Positions 1-5,943 of a stretch of DNA of 15,670 bases are shown in pieces. Position 1 is the first letter of the stretch. The number at the start of each line of letters is the position of its first letter. Made by a program: the position numbers and the translations under genes. The notes below the pieces were generated by a model. That model made no database searches and was not told the origin of the DNA. It saw nothing but the letters and a program-made list of their open reading frames with translations. This DNA comes from Candidatus Methanophagales archaeon (lineage in GTDB: Archaea; Halobacteriota; Syntropharchaeia; Alkanophagales; Methanospirareceae), in NCBI GenBank assembly GCA_030668065.1, contig DAOUUS010000010.1:1-15670 (forward strand), in the 5' to 3' direction.

Positions 1-246
1 CTCTTGCCTGCGTATCTTATAAAGCCTTGCTTCCACCGACATTGCACGAACCAATGTTTGAGCATCTCCCACTATCCCCGCTGTTGTCATACCTATTCTA
101 TCGTCCACTAAATATATCTTCTTCGCCGCTTTAGATGCTATAAAAGAGCCCATTGTTGCTCGTTTTTCACTCGCCAGCACTACACCACCCGCGCAGATTA
201 AACCCACGGTGGTCGTTCCCTTCTTTATCATATCCTGTAGTTCCAT
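1..246 (-). CDS. psmB: Proteasome subunit beta (20S core), N-terminal part, runs off window
   Basis: Catalytic beta subunit of the archaeal 20S proteasome, a cytoplasmic self-compartmentalised protease. The first 82 residues are visible and the rest lies beyond base 1. A 10-residue propeptide (MELQDMIKKG) precedes TTTVGL, the usual autocleavage site, so Thr11 would be the N-terminal nucleophile. In mature numbering Glu17 and Lys33 fall where they do in the Thermoplasma beta subunit, and the later segment GIVGDAQTLVR is a family hallmark. The start is secure: a perfect GGAGGT lies 9 bases upstream, embedded in the last codons of nikR, whose stop is 3 bases away. It is the last visible gene of the leftward run that also encodes a JAMM protease, so translation is probably coupled to nikR. 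Family assignment is firm; the C-terminal half cannot be judged. Confidence 0.95.
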   Translation of the reverse strand, partial: MELQDMIKKGTTTVGLICAGGVVLASEKRATMGSFIASKAAKKIYLVDDRIGMTTAGIVGDAQTLVRAMSVEARLYKIRRQE

Positions 247-249
247 TGT

Positions 250-672
250 CTATATACCTCCATGTGTGGTCGTAAGTTTCACATGCTTTACGCCTTTCAG
301 GCTCATTATGTTCTCTGCAAGTTCCTTTATCTTCTTCCCTTCGCCACGCATCACTATTACCTCAAAGCAGCTTTCCTCATCCAGATGAATGTGTGTCGCT
401 GTTTTTATCAGACTTATGTAATTGTGCTGCGCCTCTGTTAGCTCATCACCTAAACCCCTCTGACTGTGGTCATAAAGATAAGTTATGGTCCCTATCTCCT
501 CACCAGTTTCGCGTTCCATCCACTCGTACTCTACGATATACGCTCTGATCGAGTCCCTTATCCCTTCAGACCTCGATGAGTAACCCCTCCCTCTTATTAT
601 CCTGTCAAACTTATTCAACAGGTTAGCGGGAAGAGATACTCCTATTCGAGTCAATCCATGTTCTTCTTCCAT
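250..672 (-). CDS. nikR: NikR-type nickel-responsive transcriptional regulator
   Basis: 140-residue regulator of the NikR family, which binds operator DNA as a ribbon-helix-helix dimer when nickel occupies the C-terminal ACT-like domain. Residues 6-48 form the ribbon-helix-helix part (TRIGVSLPANLLNKFD, then the SSRSEGIRDSIR helix). Residues about 60-138 form the metal domain. His83, His94, His96 and Cys102 reproduce the spacing of the E. coli square-planar nickel ligands (His76, His87, His89, Cys95), so nickel sensing is likely intact. AGGA lies about 9 bases before the ATG. The gene sits 2 bases after ribL and 3 bases before psmB. Methane-cycling archaea need nickel for cofactor F430 and hydrogenases, but no nickel transporter is visible, so the target is unknown. 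It could regulate this operon or act at a distance. Confidence 0.9.
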   Translation of the reverse strand: MEEEHGLTRIGVSLPANLLNKFDRIIRGRGYSSRSEGIRDSIRAYIVEYEWMERETGEEIGTITYLYDHSQRGLGDELTEAQHNYISLIKTATHIHLDEESCFEVIVMRGEGKKIKELAENIMSLKGVKHVKLTTTHGGI

Positions 673-674
673 TT

Positions 675-1100
675 TTATCCATTCCTTAAAAGCCCTATAT
701 GCTTTATTATCTCCTCAGCTTTACAAAACGCATTCGAATTATGCTTCTTTATACGAACCACCTTCGAGTTGAACCCTCGCTCCCTAAGCTCCTTCTCCAA
801 CGCCTCTTCGTCGAAAGCTTGGTCATAACCTACTGCTATTACGTCTGGTTTTATACTATATAAAAGTTCATACATATCCGTTTCACTACCTAACATCGCT
901 TTGTCTACCATTTTCAAAGCAGAAACCATCTCCGCCCTCTGCGCCCCCGGTATTACCGGCGTTCTTTTTCGCTTTTTCACGGTCACATCCGTCGCAATAA
1001 TAACAAAGAGTTCATCGCCTAATTTCCTCGCCTCTGTCAGATAAAGTAAATGCCCTGGATGGAGTATATCAAACGTCCCTGTTGCTAAAACCCTTACCAT
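675..1100 (-). CDS. ribL: FAD synthetase, archaeal RibL type
   Basis: 141-residue nucleotidyltransferase of the cytidylyltransferase-like superfamily, best matched to archaeal RibL, which adenylylates FMN to FAD. The N-terminus MVRVLATGTFDILHPGHLLYL carries the HxGH-type nucleotide-binding motif (HPGH) at about residues 14-17, followed by the GDELFVIIATD strand and an IPGAQRAEMVSAL segment typical of the family. The frame is open 24 codons further upstream, but ATG at 1100 is preferred: GAGGAAGAG lies 6-14 bases before it and it matches the family N-terminus. It overlaps the JAMM gene end by 7 bases, implying translational coupling. Only one cysteine is present, near the C-terminus. Related glycerol-3-phosphate cytidylyltransferase-like enzymes are an alternative. 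Length fits RibL (about 150 residues). Confidence 0.88.
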   Translation of the reverse strand: MVRVLATGTFDILHPGHLLYLTEARKLGDELFVIIATDVTVKKRKRTPVIPGAQRAEMVSALKMVDKAMLGSETDMYELLYSIKPDVIAVGYDQAFDEEALEKELRERGFNSKVVRIKKHNSNAFCKAEEIIKHIGLLRNG

Positions 1101-1510
1101 ATCTCTTCCTCTATAGCCCTCTCCACTATTTCCAAACCCCTTACATCCCCTTTTGAATTGTAACACCGCCAATTATCATTGGCATAAGGGTAAAAAGTAA
1201 TGATATGACAATTTCCTGTTCTGGAAAACATAAATAAATCTTCTTCTGACGGTCTCGCTGCTGCGGGGTGCGGATGACTATGAACAGAACCCACATAGCT
1301 GAGACCCGTTGGCATCATCCACAACTGTATAACCGCATTTACATTGGATGTGTGTGTGCCGGGCAGGAAAAAAACATCTATTACGACCTCTCCTTCGGCG
1401 TTCAGCATACCAATGAATTCCCGAGGATAATTGGATTTGCTTACTTCCAGGATGAACTCTAGCGTATCCTTTGCTATACTAGTAATTTCTCTGCTCTTCC
1501 TCTTACTCAT
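1094..1510 (-). CDS. JAMM/MPN+ zinc metalloprotease (probable deSAMPylase-like)
   Basis: 138-residue single-domain JAB1/MPN/Mov34 protein. The catalytic set is visible: Glu31 (in REFIGML), the His77-Ser78-His79 pair in GSVHSHPHP, then Ser88 and Asp91 in RPSEEDL. This is the JAMM pattern that coordinates zinc and cleaves isopeptide bonds. Known archaeal relatives (AfJAMM, haloarchaeal HvJAMM1) remove ubiquitin-like SAMP modifiers from proteins. Here the enzyme is four genes upstream of a proteasome beta subunit within one leftward run, fitting a role in recycling modifiers before degradation, although no SAMP or E1-like gene is in the window. AAGGAAAGG lies upstream of the ATG. Alternatives are cysteine-releasing JAMM enzymes of sulfur transfer. 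Fold and active site are clear; the substrate is inference. Confidence 0.87.
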   Translation of the reverse strand: MSKRKSREITSIAKDTLEFILEVSKSNYPREFIGMLNAEGEVVIDVFFLPGTHTSNVNAVIQLWMMPTGLSYVGSVHSHPHPAAARPSEEDLFMFSRTGNCHIITFYPYANDNWRCYNSKGDVRGLEIVERAIEEEIW

Positions 1511-1575
1511 TGTTCTAAGCCTTTCCTTGTTCTTTGATAAAAATTCATCCGGTAGTAAGCTAACTAATAAGCTAA

Positions 1576-2481
1576 CTAAGAAAGTTTGAACCGGAAATGT
1601 CCCTCTGTTTTCACTTCCTCTTCGCGGGGCAATGTCCCAAATTTCGCTCTCAATATCAAATCCGCTATCTCATACTTTAGTACCTTTACTATGCCGACCA
1701 CAGAGGTTGTGGGTCTTGGATTTACGTCCACCACGTATGCTTTACCATCTTCTCCAAATACAAAATCTATTCCCACATACCCTTTGCAGTGAAGTACGGT
1801 AGCAACCTCTTTACTTATGCGTATTACCTCCTTCTCGGCTTCTTGCCCCATAAAAAAGGGGACTTCACCGCCTTCGTAACATAATCTTCCACCATCCACC
1901 CGTATAAATTGCTTGTTTATCGTTAGCGGTAACACCGAGGACGTCCCAACAACTACGCTGCTGCTTATATCGTCCCCTTTTATAAATTCCGTCACGATAT
2001 AATCTTGATCATCCTCTGGAATCCCTCTGCCCTGCACTATAAAAACGTCTTCTGAGGCACATCCATATCTCGGCTTCTTCACATATACCGCAGTCGCACC
2101 CTTTTCTTCCCTCTCTGCCCTAGACACAATCATCGGCACTGGTATCCCCTTTTCGCTCAAAATTTGCGTTGTCCGCTTCTTATCTGCGCATAATTTTACA
2201 GACTCGGAAGGGCATCCAAGATTAACGGTATTCGATTCCACAACCTTCGTAAGCTGGTAGAGTTCTTCTTCGGGGGCAATAACTATGCCTGCATCACTTT
2301 CCTTTGAATACGTCTCCACCGCGGCTTCAAAATCATCTTCCGCTACGGGGGTGATAACTTCATTTCCTATCGCTTCAAAGCTGCCCCTTAGAGTTGCAAG
2401 CATCGCTTCCCCTTCCCTCAATAAAGAGTTACGTTTCTCCCCGCCGTCACCAACCGCATACTCGGCCACCATTATCTTCAT
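1576..2481 (-). CDS. mfnD: ATP-grasp ligase, probable tyramine--L-glutamate ligase (methanofuran biosynthesis)
   Basis: 301-residue ATP-grasp protein. The N-terminal segment MKIMVAEYAVG followed by EGEAMLATLRGSFE is typical of the archaeal COG1821/MfnD group, which joins glutamate to tyramine in methanofuran synthesis. The ATP-grasp part runs from about residue 95 (CADKKRTTQILSEKGIPVP) through a lysine-containing strand (VYVKKPRYGC, 133-141) to the metal-binding end GIDFVFGEDGKAYVVDVNPRPTTS (residues 237-260). The usual acidic-x-Asn triad reads Asp252-Val-Asn254, Asp replacing the more common Glu. Length fits MfnD (about 290-300). It begins 11 bases after the repeat-protein stop and lies 65 bases before the JAMM gene. 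No strong ribosome site precedes ATG 2481; an alternative ATG lies at 2472. Another amino-acid-ligating ATP-grasp enzyme is possible. Confidence 0.7.
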   Translation of the reverse strand: MKIMVAEYAVGDGGEKRNSLLREGEAMLATLRGSFEAIGNEVITPVAEDDFEAAVETYSKESDAGIVIAPEEELYQLTKVVESNTVNLGCPSESVKLCADKKRTTQILSEKGIPVPMIVSRAEREEKGATAVYVKKPRYGCASEDVFIVQGRGIPEDDQDYIVTEFIKGDDISSSVVVGTSSVLPLTINKQFIRVDGGRLCYEGGEVPFFMGQEAEKEVIRISKEVATVLHCKGYVGIDFVFGEDGKAYVVDVNPRPTTSVVGIVKVLKYEIADLILRAKFGTLPREEEVKTEGHFRFKLS

Positions 2482-2492
2482 TTCGCGACACG

Positions 2493-3599
2493 CTATTTTA
2501 CCGGTGCAAGCGTTTTCCCGTGTCCTAGTAGGTTTGCTAGTGCAAGCAGTATATTCAAAAAATAGTCATTCTGCAAGGTTTTATCCAAATCCTTTTCCCA
2601 GCGACTCTTAATAGAATTAAAGCTTTCCTCTGTTGCATCTGATATATCCCCTATGTAGGACGAGTAAAGCCCTTTACCCCTTACTATTCTCTGTTCTTTC
2701 CTTTCACTCAAGCTTGTAATAGGAAGACTAAATGTGTTTATAGCCCGCGCAACAGTGGCTAGTTTAATCGGTGCCGCTCGTATACGATTTTCCGATTCCA
2801 AAATATCCTCTGCTTTTATTGCCCCTTCGCTTATCTTTTCGCTGTATTTCCGTATCCAATAGGGGCTCATCTCTGTCACTTGGACTATTTCTTTCTTTCC
2901 ACTACTCTCTTTTCCTATCGCAACAGTTTCGGGCATTTCTTCACTGCGTAAACCTGTCAGAGGATACCCCATAGCATTAATAGCTCGCGTAACCGTGGAC
3001 CGCTTAATCGGATCCGGACGTATACGATTTTCCGATTCCCAAATGTCCTCTGCCTTTATCGTTCCATTCTCTATCCCATCGCGGTATTTCAGCAACCAGC
3101 CAGGACCACGTTCCACTCTACCCTGTGCCCCGTCCGTTTCGTGATGCACCGACACCGCAGCCGTTTCGGGTATTTCTTCACTGTGTAAACCTGCTGTAGG
3201 ATACCCCATAGCATTAATAGCTCGCGTAACCGTGGACAGCTTAATCGGATCCGGGCGTATACGATTTTCCGATTCCAAAATGTCCTCTGCCTTTATCGTT
3301 TCATTCTCCATCCCATCGCGGTATTTCTGCAACCAGCCCGGACCACGTTCCACTTTATCCCGTGCCCCGTTCGTTTCGTGATGTTCCAACACCGCAGCCG
3401 TTTCGGGTATTTCTTCACTGTGCAAGCCTGCGGTAGGGTGCCCCATAGCATTAATAGCTCGCGTAACCGTGGACAGCTTAATCGGAACCGGGCGTATACG
3501 ATTTTCCCATTCCAAAACGTCTTCTACCGTAAACGTTCCTTCCTCTATCTTGTTTCTATATTTCAATATCCAATCTGGTGCTCTCTCTATCCTCCCCAT
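2493..3599 (-). CDS. Unrecognised protein with four tandem 79-residue repeats
   Basis: 368-residue cytoplasmic protein, no signal peptide, family not recognised. It is built from four tandem repeats of exactly 79 residues (4-82, 83-161, 162-240, 241-319), the first three nearly identical and the fourth diverged. Each reads roughly W..KYR..I..G.IKAEDILESENRIRP.PIKLSTVTRAINAMG and is then followed by a variable acidic/His-rich linker (SEEIPETAAV..HHET). Three helices per unit seem likely, and STVTRAINAMG resembles a helix-turn-helix recognition segment, so DNA or protein binding is possible but unproven. A unique tail (about 320-368) is charged, ending in a hydrophobic LNILLALANLLG helix. The frame is open 22 codons upstream from a TTG, but ATG 3599 is chosen because AGGGGAA lies just before it. 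It heads the leftward run that ends in psmB. Confidence 0.82.
   Translation of the reverse strand: MGRIERAPDWILKYRNKIEEGTFTVEDVLEWENRIRPVPIKLSTVTRAINAMGHPTAGLHSEEIPETAAVLEHHETNGARDKVERGPGWLQKYRDGMENETIKAEDILESENRIRPDPIKLSTVTRAINAMGYPTAGLHSEEIPETAAVSVHHETDGAQGRVERGPGWLLKYRDGIENGTIKAEDIWESENRIRPDPIKRSTVTRAINAMGYPLTGLRSEEMPETVAIGKESSGKKEIVQVTEMSPYWIRKYSEKISEGAIKAEDILESENRIRAAPIKLATVARAINTFSLPITSLSERKEQRIVRGKGLYSSYIGDISDATEESFNSIKSRWEKDLDKTLQNDYFLNILLALANLLGHGKTLAPVK
2643..3590 (-). repeat. Four tandem 237-base coding repeats
   Basis: In-frame tandem repeats with a period of exactly 237 bases: units at 3354-3590, 3117-3353, 2880-3116 and 2643-2879. Units 1 to 3 remain very similar at the DNA level, for example a shared AGCTCGCGTAACCGTGGAC block (plus-strand reading). 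Unit 4 has drifted. Similarity at synonymous sites suggests recent duplication or ongoing recombination between units. Confidence 0.9.
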
Positions 3600-3631
3600 T
3601 TCGTTCCCCTTTTTATTGTTTGTTTGATTAA

Positions 3632-3650
3632 CTATAAGAATATTTATTAG
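3632..3650 (-). promoter_or_regulatory. Candidate TATA element for the leftward psmB-containing run
   Basis: On the minus strand an AT-rich block reads CTAATAAATATTCTTATAG, centred about 40-45 bases before the chosen ATG at 3599. That places a start of transcription about 15-20 bases before the ATG, normal for archaea. Its reverse face (TATTTATTAG) could also serve the divergent small gene at 3708. Assignment rests on position and base composition only. Confidence 0.4.
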
Positions 3651-3692
3651 CTTGCAAAAGAACAATGTACATTAAAAAGAGCATTAAAAAAA

Positions 3693-3701
3693 AGGTGGTG
3701 A
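3693..3701 (+). promoter_or_regulatory. Strong Shine-Dalgarno that fixes a non-canonical ATT start
   Basis: AGGTGGTGA differs from the full anti-16S complement AGGAGGTGA at one base and lies 6 bases before ATT 3708. No standard start codon follows at usable spacing in the frame that encodes PCGKKRK. The TGA within it closes that frame upstream. Confidence 0.65.
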
Positions 3702-3707
3702 ATTAAA

Positions 3708-3794
3708 ATTCCCTGCGGAAAGAAGAGAAAGATAGCAAAGATGCGGAAGCATAAGCTGAAGAAGAGACGAAAGAAGATGCGGTATAAGAAGTAG
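3708..3794 (+). CDS. 28-residue basic AURKAIP1/COX24-like ribosome-associated small protein, probable ATT start
   Basis: A tiny open frame encoding about 28 residues, more than half Lys/Arg, with the N-terminal block PCGKKRK followed by KMRKHKLKKRRKKMRYKK. This matches from memory the bacterial small basic proteins annotated as AURKAIP1/COX24 domain proteins, which typically begin MPCGKKRK and are ribosome-associated. No ATG, GTG or TTG lies in frame before the conserved block: an in-frame TGA is at 3699-3701. The codon before PCGKKRK is ATT (3708-3710). AGGTGGTGA at 3693-3701 matches 8 of 9 bases of the ideal ribosome site and is spaced 6 bases from that ATT, so ATT is the likely start. The later ATG at 3741 would discard the conserved block. 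It lies near aIF5A, fitting a translation role. Identity is recollection; coding status is well supported. Confidence 0.68.
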   Translation: MPCGKKRKIAKMRKHKLKKRRKKMRYKK

Positions 3795-4019
3795 AGGGGT
3801 ACACTGCATTTTCTATCTGCCGCTCGTCACTCATACATATCGTAAATATCGTAACGGTGTTCGCTAAATCAGGACTACTGCACCGTTGCGTTAATGTTGC
3901 TACATTAGTGTGAGTAAGTGTTGCGCGGTAGCGATTGTTATTTTTTAAAACGGAAAGGATTTGAATGAAGGAAGCGATTCTAGAGAGGGATGGCTAAAGG
4001 CATAGGAGAAAGATGAAAC
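3795..4019. other. Intergenic region before aIF5A with a 10-base-pair hairpin
   Basis: No gene is supported here. Bases 3850-3859 (CGTAACGGTG) pair with 3881-3890 (CACCGTTGCG), ten pairs including one G-T, around a 21-base loop. The hairpin could end the small upstream gene or fold as a leader, but no clear T-run follows. TTTTTTAAAA at 3941-3950 is a plausible TATA element for aIF5A, leaving a leader of roughly 45 bases. Confidence 0.4.
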
Positions 4020-4409
4020 ATGAAGGAGCTAACAGAGGTGAGAACCTTAAAGGATGGGAGATACGTGGTTATAGATGAAGAACCGTGCACGATAGTAAGC
4101 ATAACGACTTCGAAGCCCGGTAAGCACGGGGCGGCGAAAGCGAGAGTAGAGGCAATAGGAGTATTTGATACGCAAAAAAGGACGGCAATTCAGCCGGTTA
4201 CTGCGAAGATGTACGTACCTGTGATAGAGCGGAAGAACGGGCAAGTACTTTCTATTTCGGATGACACGGCGCAACTAATGGACATGGAGGACTATTCGAC
4301 AATAGAACTGAAGATGCCTGCGGAATTGATGGAGAAAGGCCGAATCGAACCCGGTAAAGAGGTATCTTTTCTACATTATGAAGGGCGATATAAGATAGAT
4401 ATGAAGTAA
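4020..4409 (+). CDS. eif5A: Translation factor aIF5A (hypusine-containing)
   Basis: 129-residue archaeal homologue of eIF5A/EF-P, which binds the ribosome near the E site and helps peptide-bond formation at difficult sequences. The hypusination loop is intact: TTSKPGKHGAAKAR at residues 29-42, with Lys35 as the modified lysine. The N-terminal SH3-like domain is about residues 1-70 and the C-terminal OB fold about 71-129. GGAG lies 11 bases before the ATG; an overlapping ATG at 4013 is in another frame. Length is normal for the family. The gene opens the rightward translation-related block that reaches glyS. Deoxyhypusine synthase is not in the window. Identification is firm. Confidence 0.97.
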   Translation: MKELTEVRTLKDGRYVVIDEEPCTIVSITTSKPGKHGAAKARVEAIGVFDTQKRTAIQPVTAKMYVPVIERKNGQVLSISDDTAQLMDMEDYSTIELKMPAELMEKGRIEPGKEVSFLHYEGRYKIDMK

Positions 4410-4445
4410 AAGTGTGTGGAACGAGACTAAGATGGATGGTTGTGG

Positions 4446-4565
4446 ATGGCGAAGATGGTTGAAAGGAAATTGTTGGTAGGGCAGATTACGCATTATTTCT
4501 CGAAGATAAATGCAGTAACGGCGCTGAGATATGATGGTGCATATAACATAATGGACGAGGTTTAA
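4446..4565 (+). pseudogene. Possible truncated EF-Tu-domain-2-like small protein
   Basis: A 39-codon frame from ATG 4446 (internal ATG at 4455) to TAA 4563-4565. Its segment VGQITHYFSKINAVTALR resembles the start of small archaeal proteins of about 75-80 residues with an EF-Tu domain 2-like barrel, which usually read G.VTHYF.KI.VAVI.L followed by a GD-containing strand. Here the frame ends about half-way and no other frame continues the family pattern, so it may be a remnant or a short functional peptide. No good ribosome site precedes either ATG. It lies 36 bases after aIF5A. The family match is from memory and short, so confidence is low. Confidence 0.3.
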
Positions 4566-4597
4566 GGCGTGATGAACAGCTATTCTGCTGTGGATGT

Positions 4598-5461
4598 GTG
4601 ATAGAGATGCTAAACGAAAAGATAAAAGTAAAGGATATAATGGAAAAGGATGTTGCGAGCGTAACAGTTCCGGGAACGAGAAGTGAGTTGTTGGAACTAT
4701 GCAAAGCGAAATATGTCTCTGGTGCTCCCGTGCTGAAAAACGGGAAAGTGGTAGGCGTAGTTACGAGACAAGATTTGCTAAAGAAGCCAAATGAGTCACA
4801 AATAGCGCTGCTTATGAGTAGGGATCCTATCACGATAAGTCCCGATGCAAGCGTTGAAGAGGCAGCAGAGATTATCCTCACGAACAAAATAAGGCGTTTG
4901 CCTGTGGTCTCGGGCGAGAAGTTAGTAGGGCTTTTATCCGTTGCCGATATAGCCCGGGAAATAGCGGGCATGGGGTATAAGGAACCAATAGCTAATTACA
5001 TGGCGGCGAATACCATGACTATATGGGAAGACACGCCTTTATCTGTTGTAGGTCGGATAATGGAGCTCGCGGGTGTAAAGGCAGTTCCCGTCCTAAACAC
5101 CAAGCTCGAGCTGGTTGGGCTGTTGACCGATAGGGATTTGATAAATGCTGCTGTGATAGAGGATTCAACGGAAGAGGCCGATTTATCGTTAGGCTCGGAC
5201 GAAGACGCATGGACCTGGGAAGGGATGAGAGATACGATGAGGTTGTACTATAGCGTATCAAAGATAAAGTTACCGGATAAGGTAGTGAAAGACATAATGG
5301 TGAAGCCGGTAATCACGGCAACGCGCAATTCTGGTGTGAGTGAATGCGCGAAGAGGATGTGCAAAAGCAGGTTTGATCAACTCCCCATTGTCATTGTTAC
5401 TGCGGGAGGTAAATTGACGGGCATGATACGCGATAGGGACCTTCTGAATGTTTTGATATAG
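4598..5461 (+). CDS. Protein with four CBS domains
   Basis: 287-residue cytoplasmic protein made almost wholly of two tandem Bateman modules. CBS-like units are at about 11-61 (VKDIMEKDVASV to VVGVVTRQDLL), 70-120 (LLMSRDPITIS to LLSVADIAR), 131-184 (IANYMAANTM to GLLTDRDLI) and 229-284 (VVKDIMVKPVITA to GMIRDRDLL). CBS pairs bind adenine nucleotides or S-adenosylmethionine and often sense energy state. There is no fused catalytic or DNA-binding domain, so it may regulate a partner. The first start is GTG 4598; ATG at 4607 three codons on is an equal or better choice. The next gene follows 8 bases after its stop, suggesting co-transcription. Ligand and partner cannot be told from sequence. 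Confidence 0.93.
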   Translation: MIEMLNEKIKVKDIMEKDVASVTVPGTRSELLELCKAKYVSGAPVLKNGKVVGVVTRQDLLKKPNESQIALLMSRDPITISPDASVEEAAEIILTNKIRRLPVVSGEKLVGLLSVADIAREIAGMGYKEPIANYMAANTMTIWEDTPLSVVGRIMELAGVKAVPVLNTKLELVGLLTDRDLINAAVIEDSTEEADLSLGSDEDAWTWEGMRDTMRLYYSVSKIKLPDKVVKDIMVKPVITATRNSGVSECAKRMCKSRFDQLPIVIVTAGGKLTGMIRDRDLLNVLI

Positions 5462-5469
5462 CAGACAAA

Positions 5470-5922
5470 ATGGTAATCCTTGGTGGACTTTTTAAGCAGC
5501 AAAGATCGCGGTATTCGCTGAATGAGGATGAGAAGTTTTATTTGATGAGTTGTTCTGACTTATTGGGAGAAATAGCGTCTTTTATAGAGGGCATAGGAGT
5601 CATGCATGACTTCTTATGGGAGAAAGTAAGCGATAGTAAATACGAGGAAGTGATGCGGGACTGTGAAGCGACTGCGAAGGCCACACTTAGTGAAGCTGAG
5701 TATATTAAGGCGCCAGAACAATTTAAGGATATGCACGAGCATCTTGTTAGTGGACTTAGATATTTGGTGCAGTCTTATATGGAATCCTTAGTTTATTTGG
5801 CGGACAAACAGAGGGTGCATATAGCTAAGGCGATAGAATTGGCACTGTTAGGGAGTGCAGAACTCAGAGATGGTAGCAAGAAATGGGATCTGATAAAGAA
5901 CAAGGCGATGATAGTGGGTTAG
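5470..5922 (+). CDS. Hypothetical helical protein, 150 residues
   Basis: Not recognised. The predicted product is soluble and likely all-helical: long amphipathic stretches at about 18-50 (LNEDEKFYLMSCSDLLGEIA onward), 58-77, 82-105 and 108-135, with no signal peptide or membrane segment. Histidines at about 46, 89, 91 and 117 and several acidic residues could form a metal site of four-helix type, but no motif confirms that. It starts 8 bases after the four-CBS gene and ends 21 bases before glyS, so it probably belongs to the same transcript. No strong ribosome site is seen before ATG 5470. Codon use looks like that of its neighbours. Coding status is likely; the function is unknown. Confidence 0.75.
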   Translation: MVILGGLFKQQRSRYSLNEDEKFYLMSCSDLLGEIASFIEGIGVMHDFLWEKVSDSKYEEVMRDCEATAKATLSEAEYIKAPEQFKDMHEHLVSGLRYLVQSYMESLVYLADKQRVHIAKAIELALLGSAELRDGSKKWDLIKNKAMIVG

Positions 5923-5943
5923 GGTACATTACGAGGATAAAAA

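Noticed and set aside
675..1172. Longer RibL start at 1172, adding 24 residues
   Set aside because: The extra residues lie inside the JAMM gene, do not resemble the family, and the ATG at 1100 has a good ribosome site.
2285..2611. 108-codon plus-strand frame opposite the ATP-grasp and repeat-protein genes
   Set aside because: It crosses the boundary of two convincing minus-strand genes, shows no recognisable motif and has no ribosome site.
2643..3590. Possible CRISPR-like array because of regular repeats
   Set aside because: The period is 237 bases, in frame and coding throughout, with no short repeats and unique spacers.
2493..3665. Longer start (TTG 3665) for the repeat protein
   Set aside because: It would cover the probable TATA element and lacks a ribosome site; ATG 3599 has one and begins the first repeat.
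3964..3996. Ten-codon frame MKEAILERDG before aIF5A
   Set aside because: Too short, no conservation argument and no domain pattern; ordinary leader sequence is the simpler reading.
4569..4606. GTGATGA resembling a C box of a C/D sRNA before the CBS gene
   Set aside because: No matching D box (CTGA) or C'/D' pair at suitable spacing; the CAGC/GCTG stem there is short.
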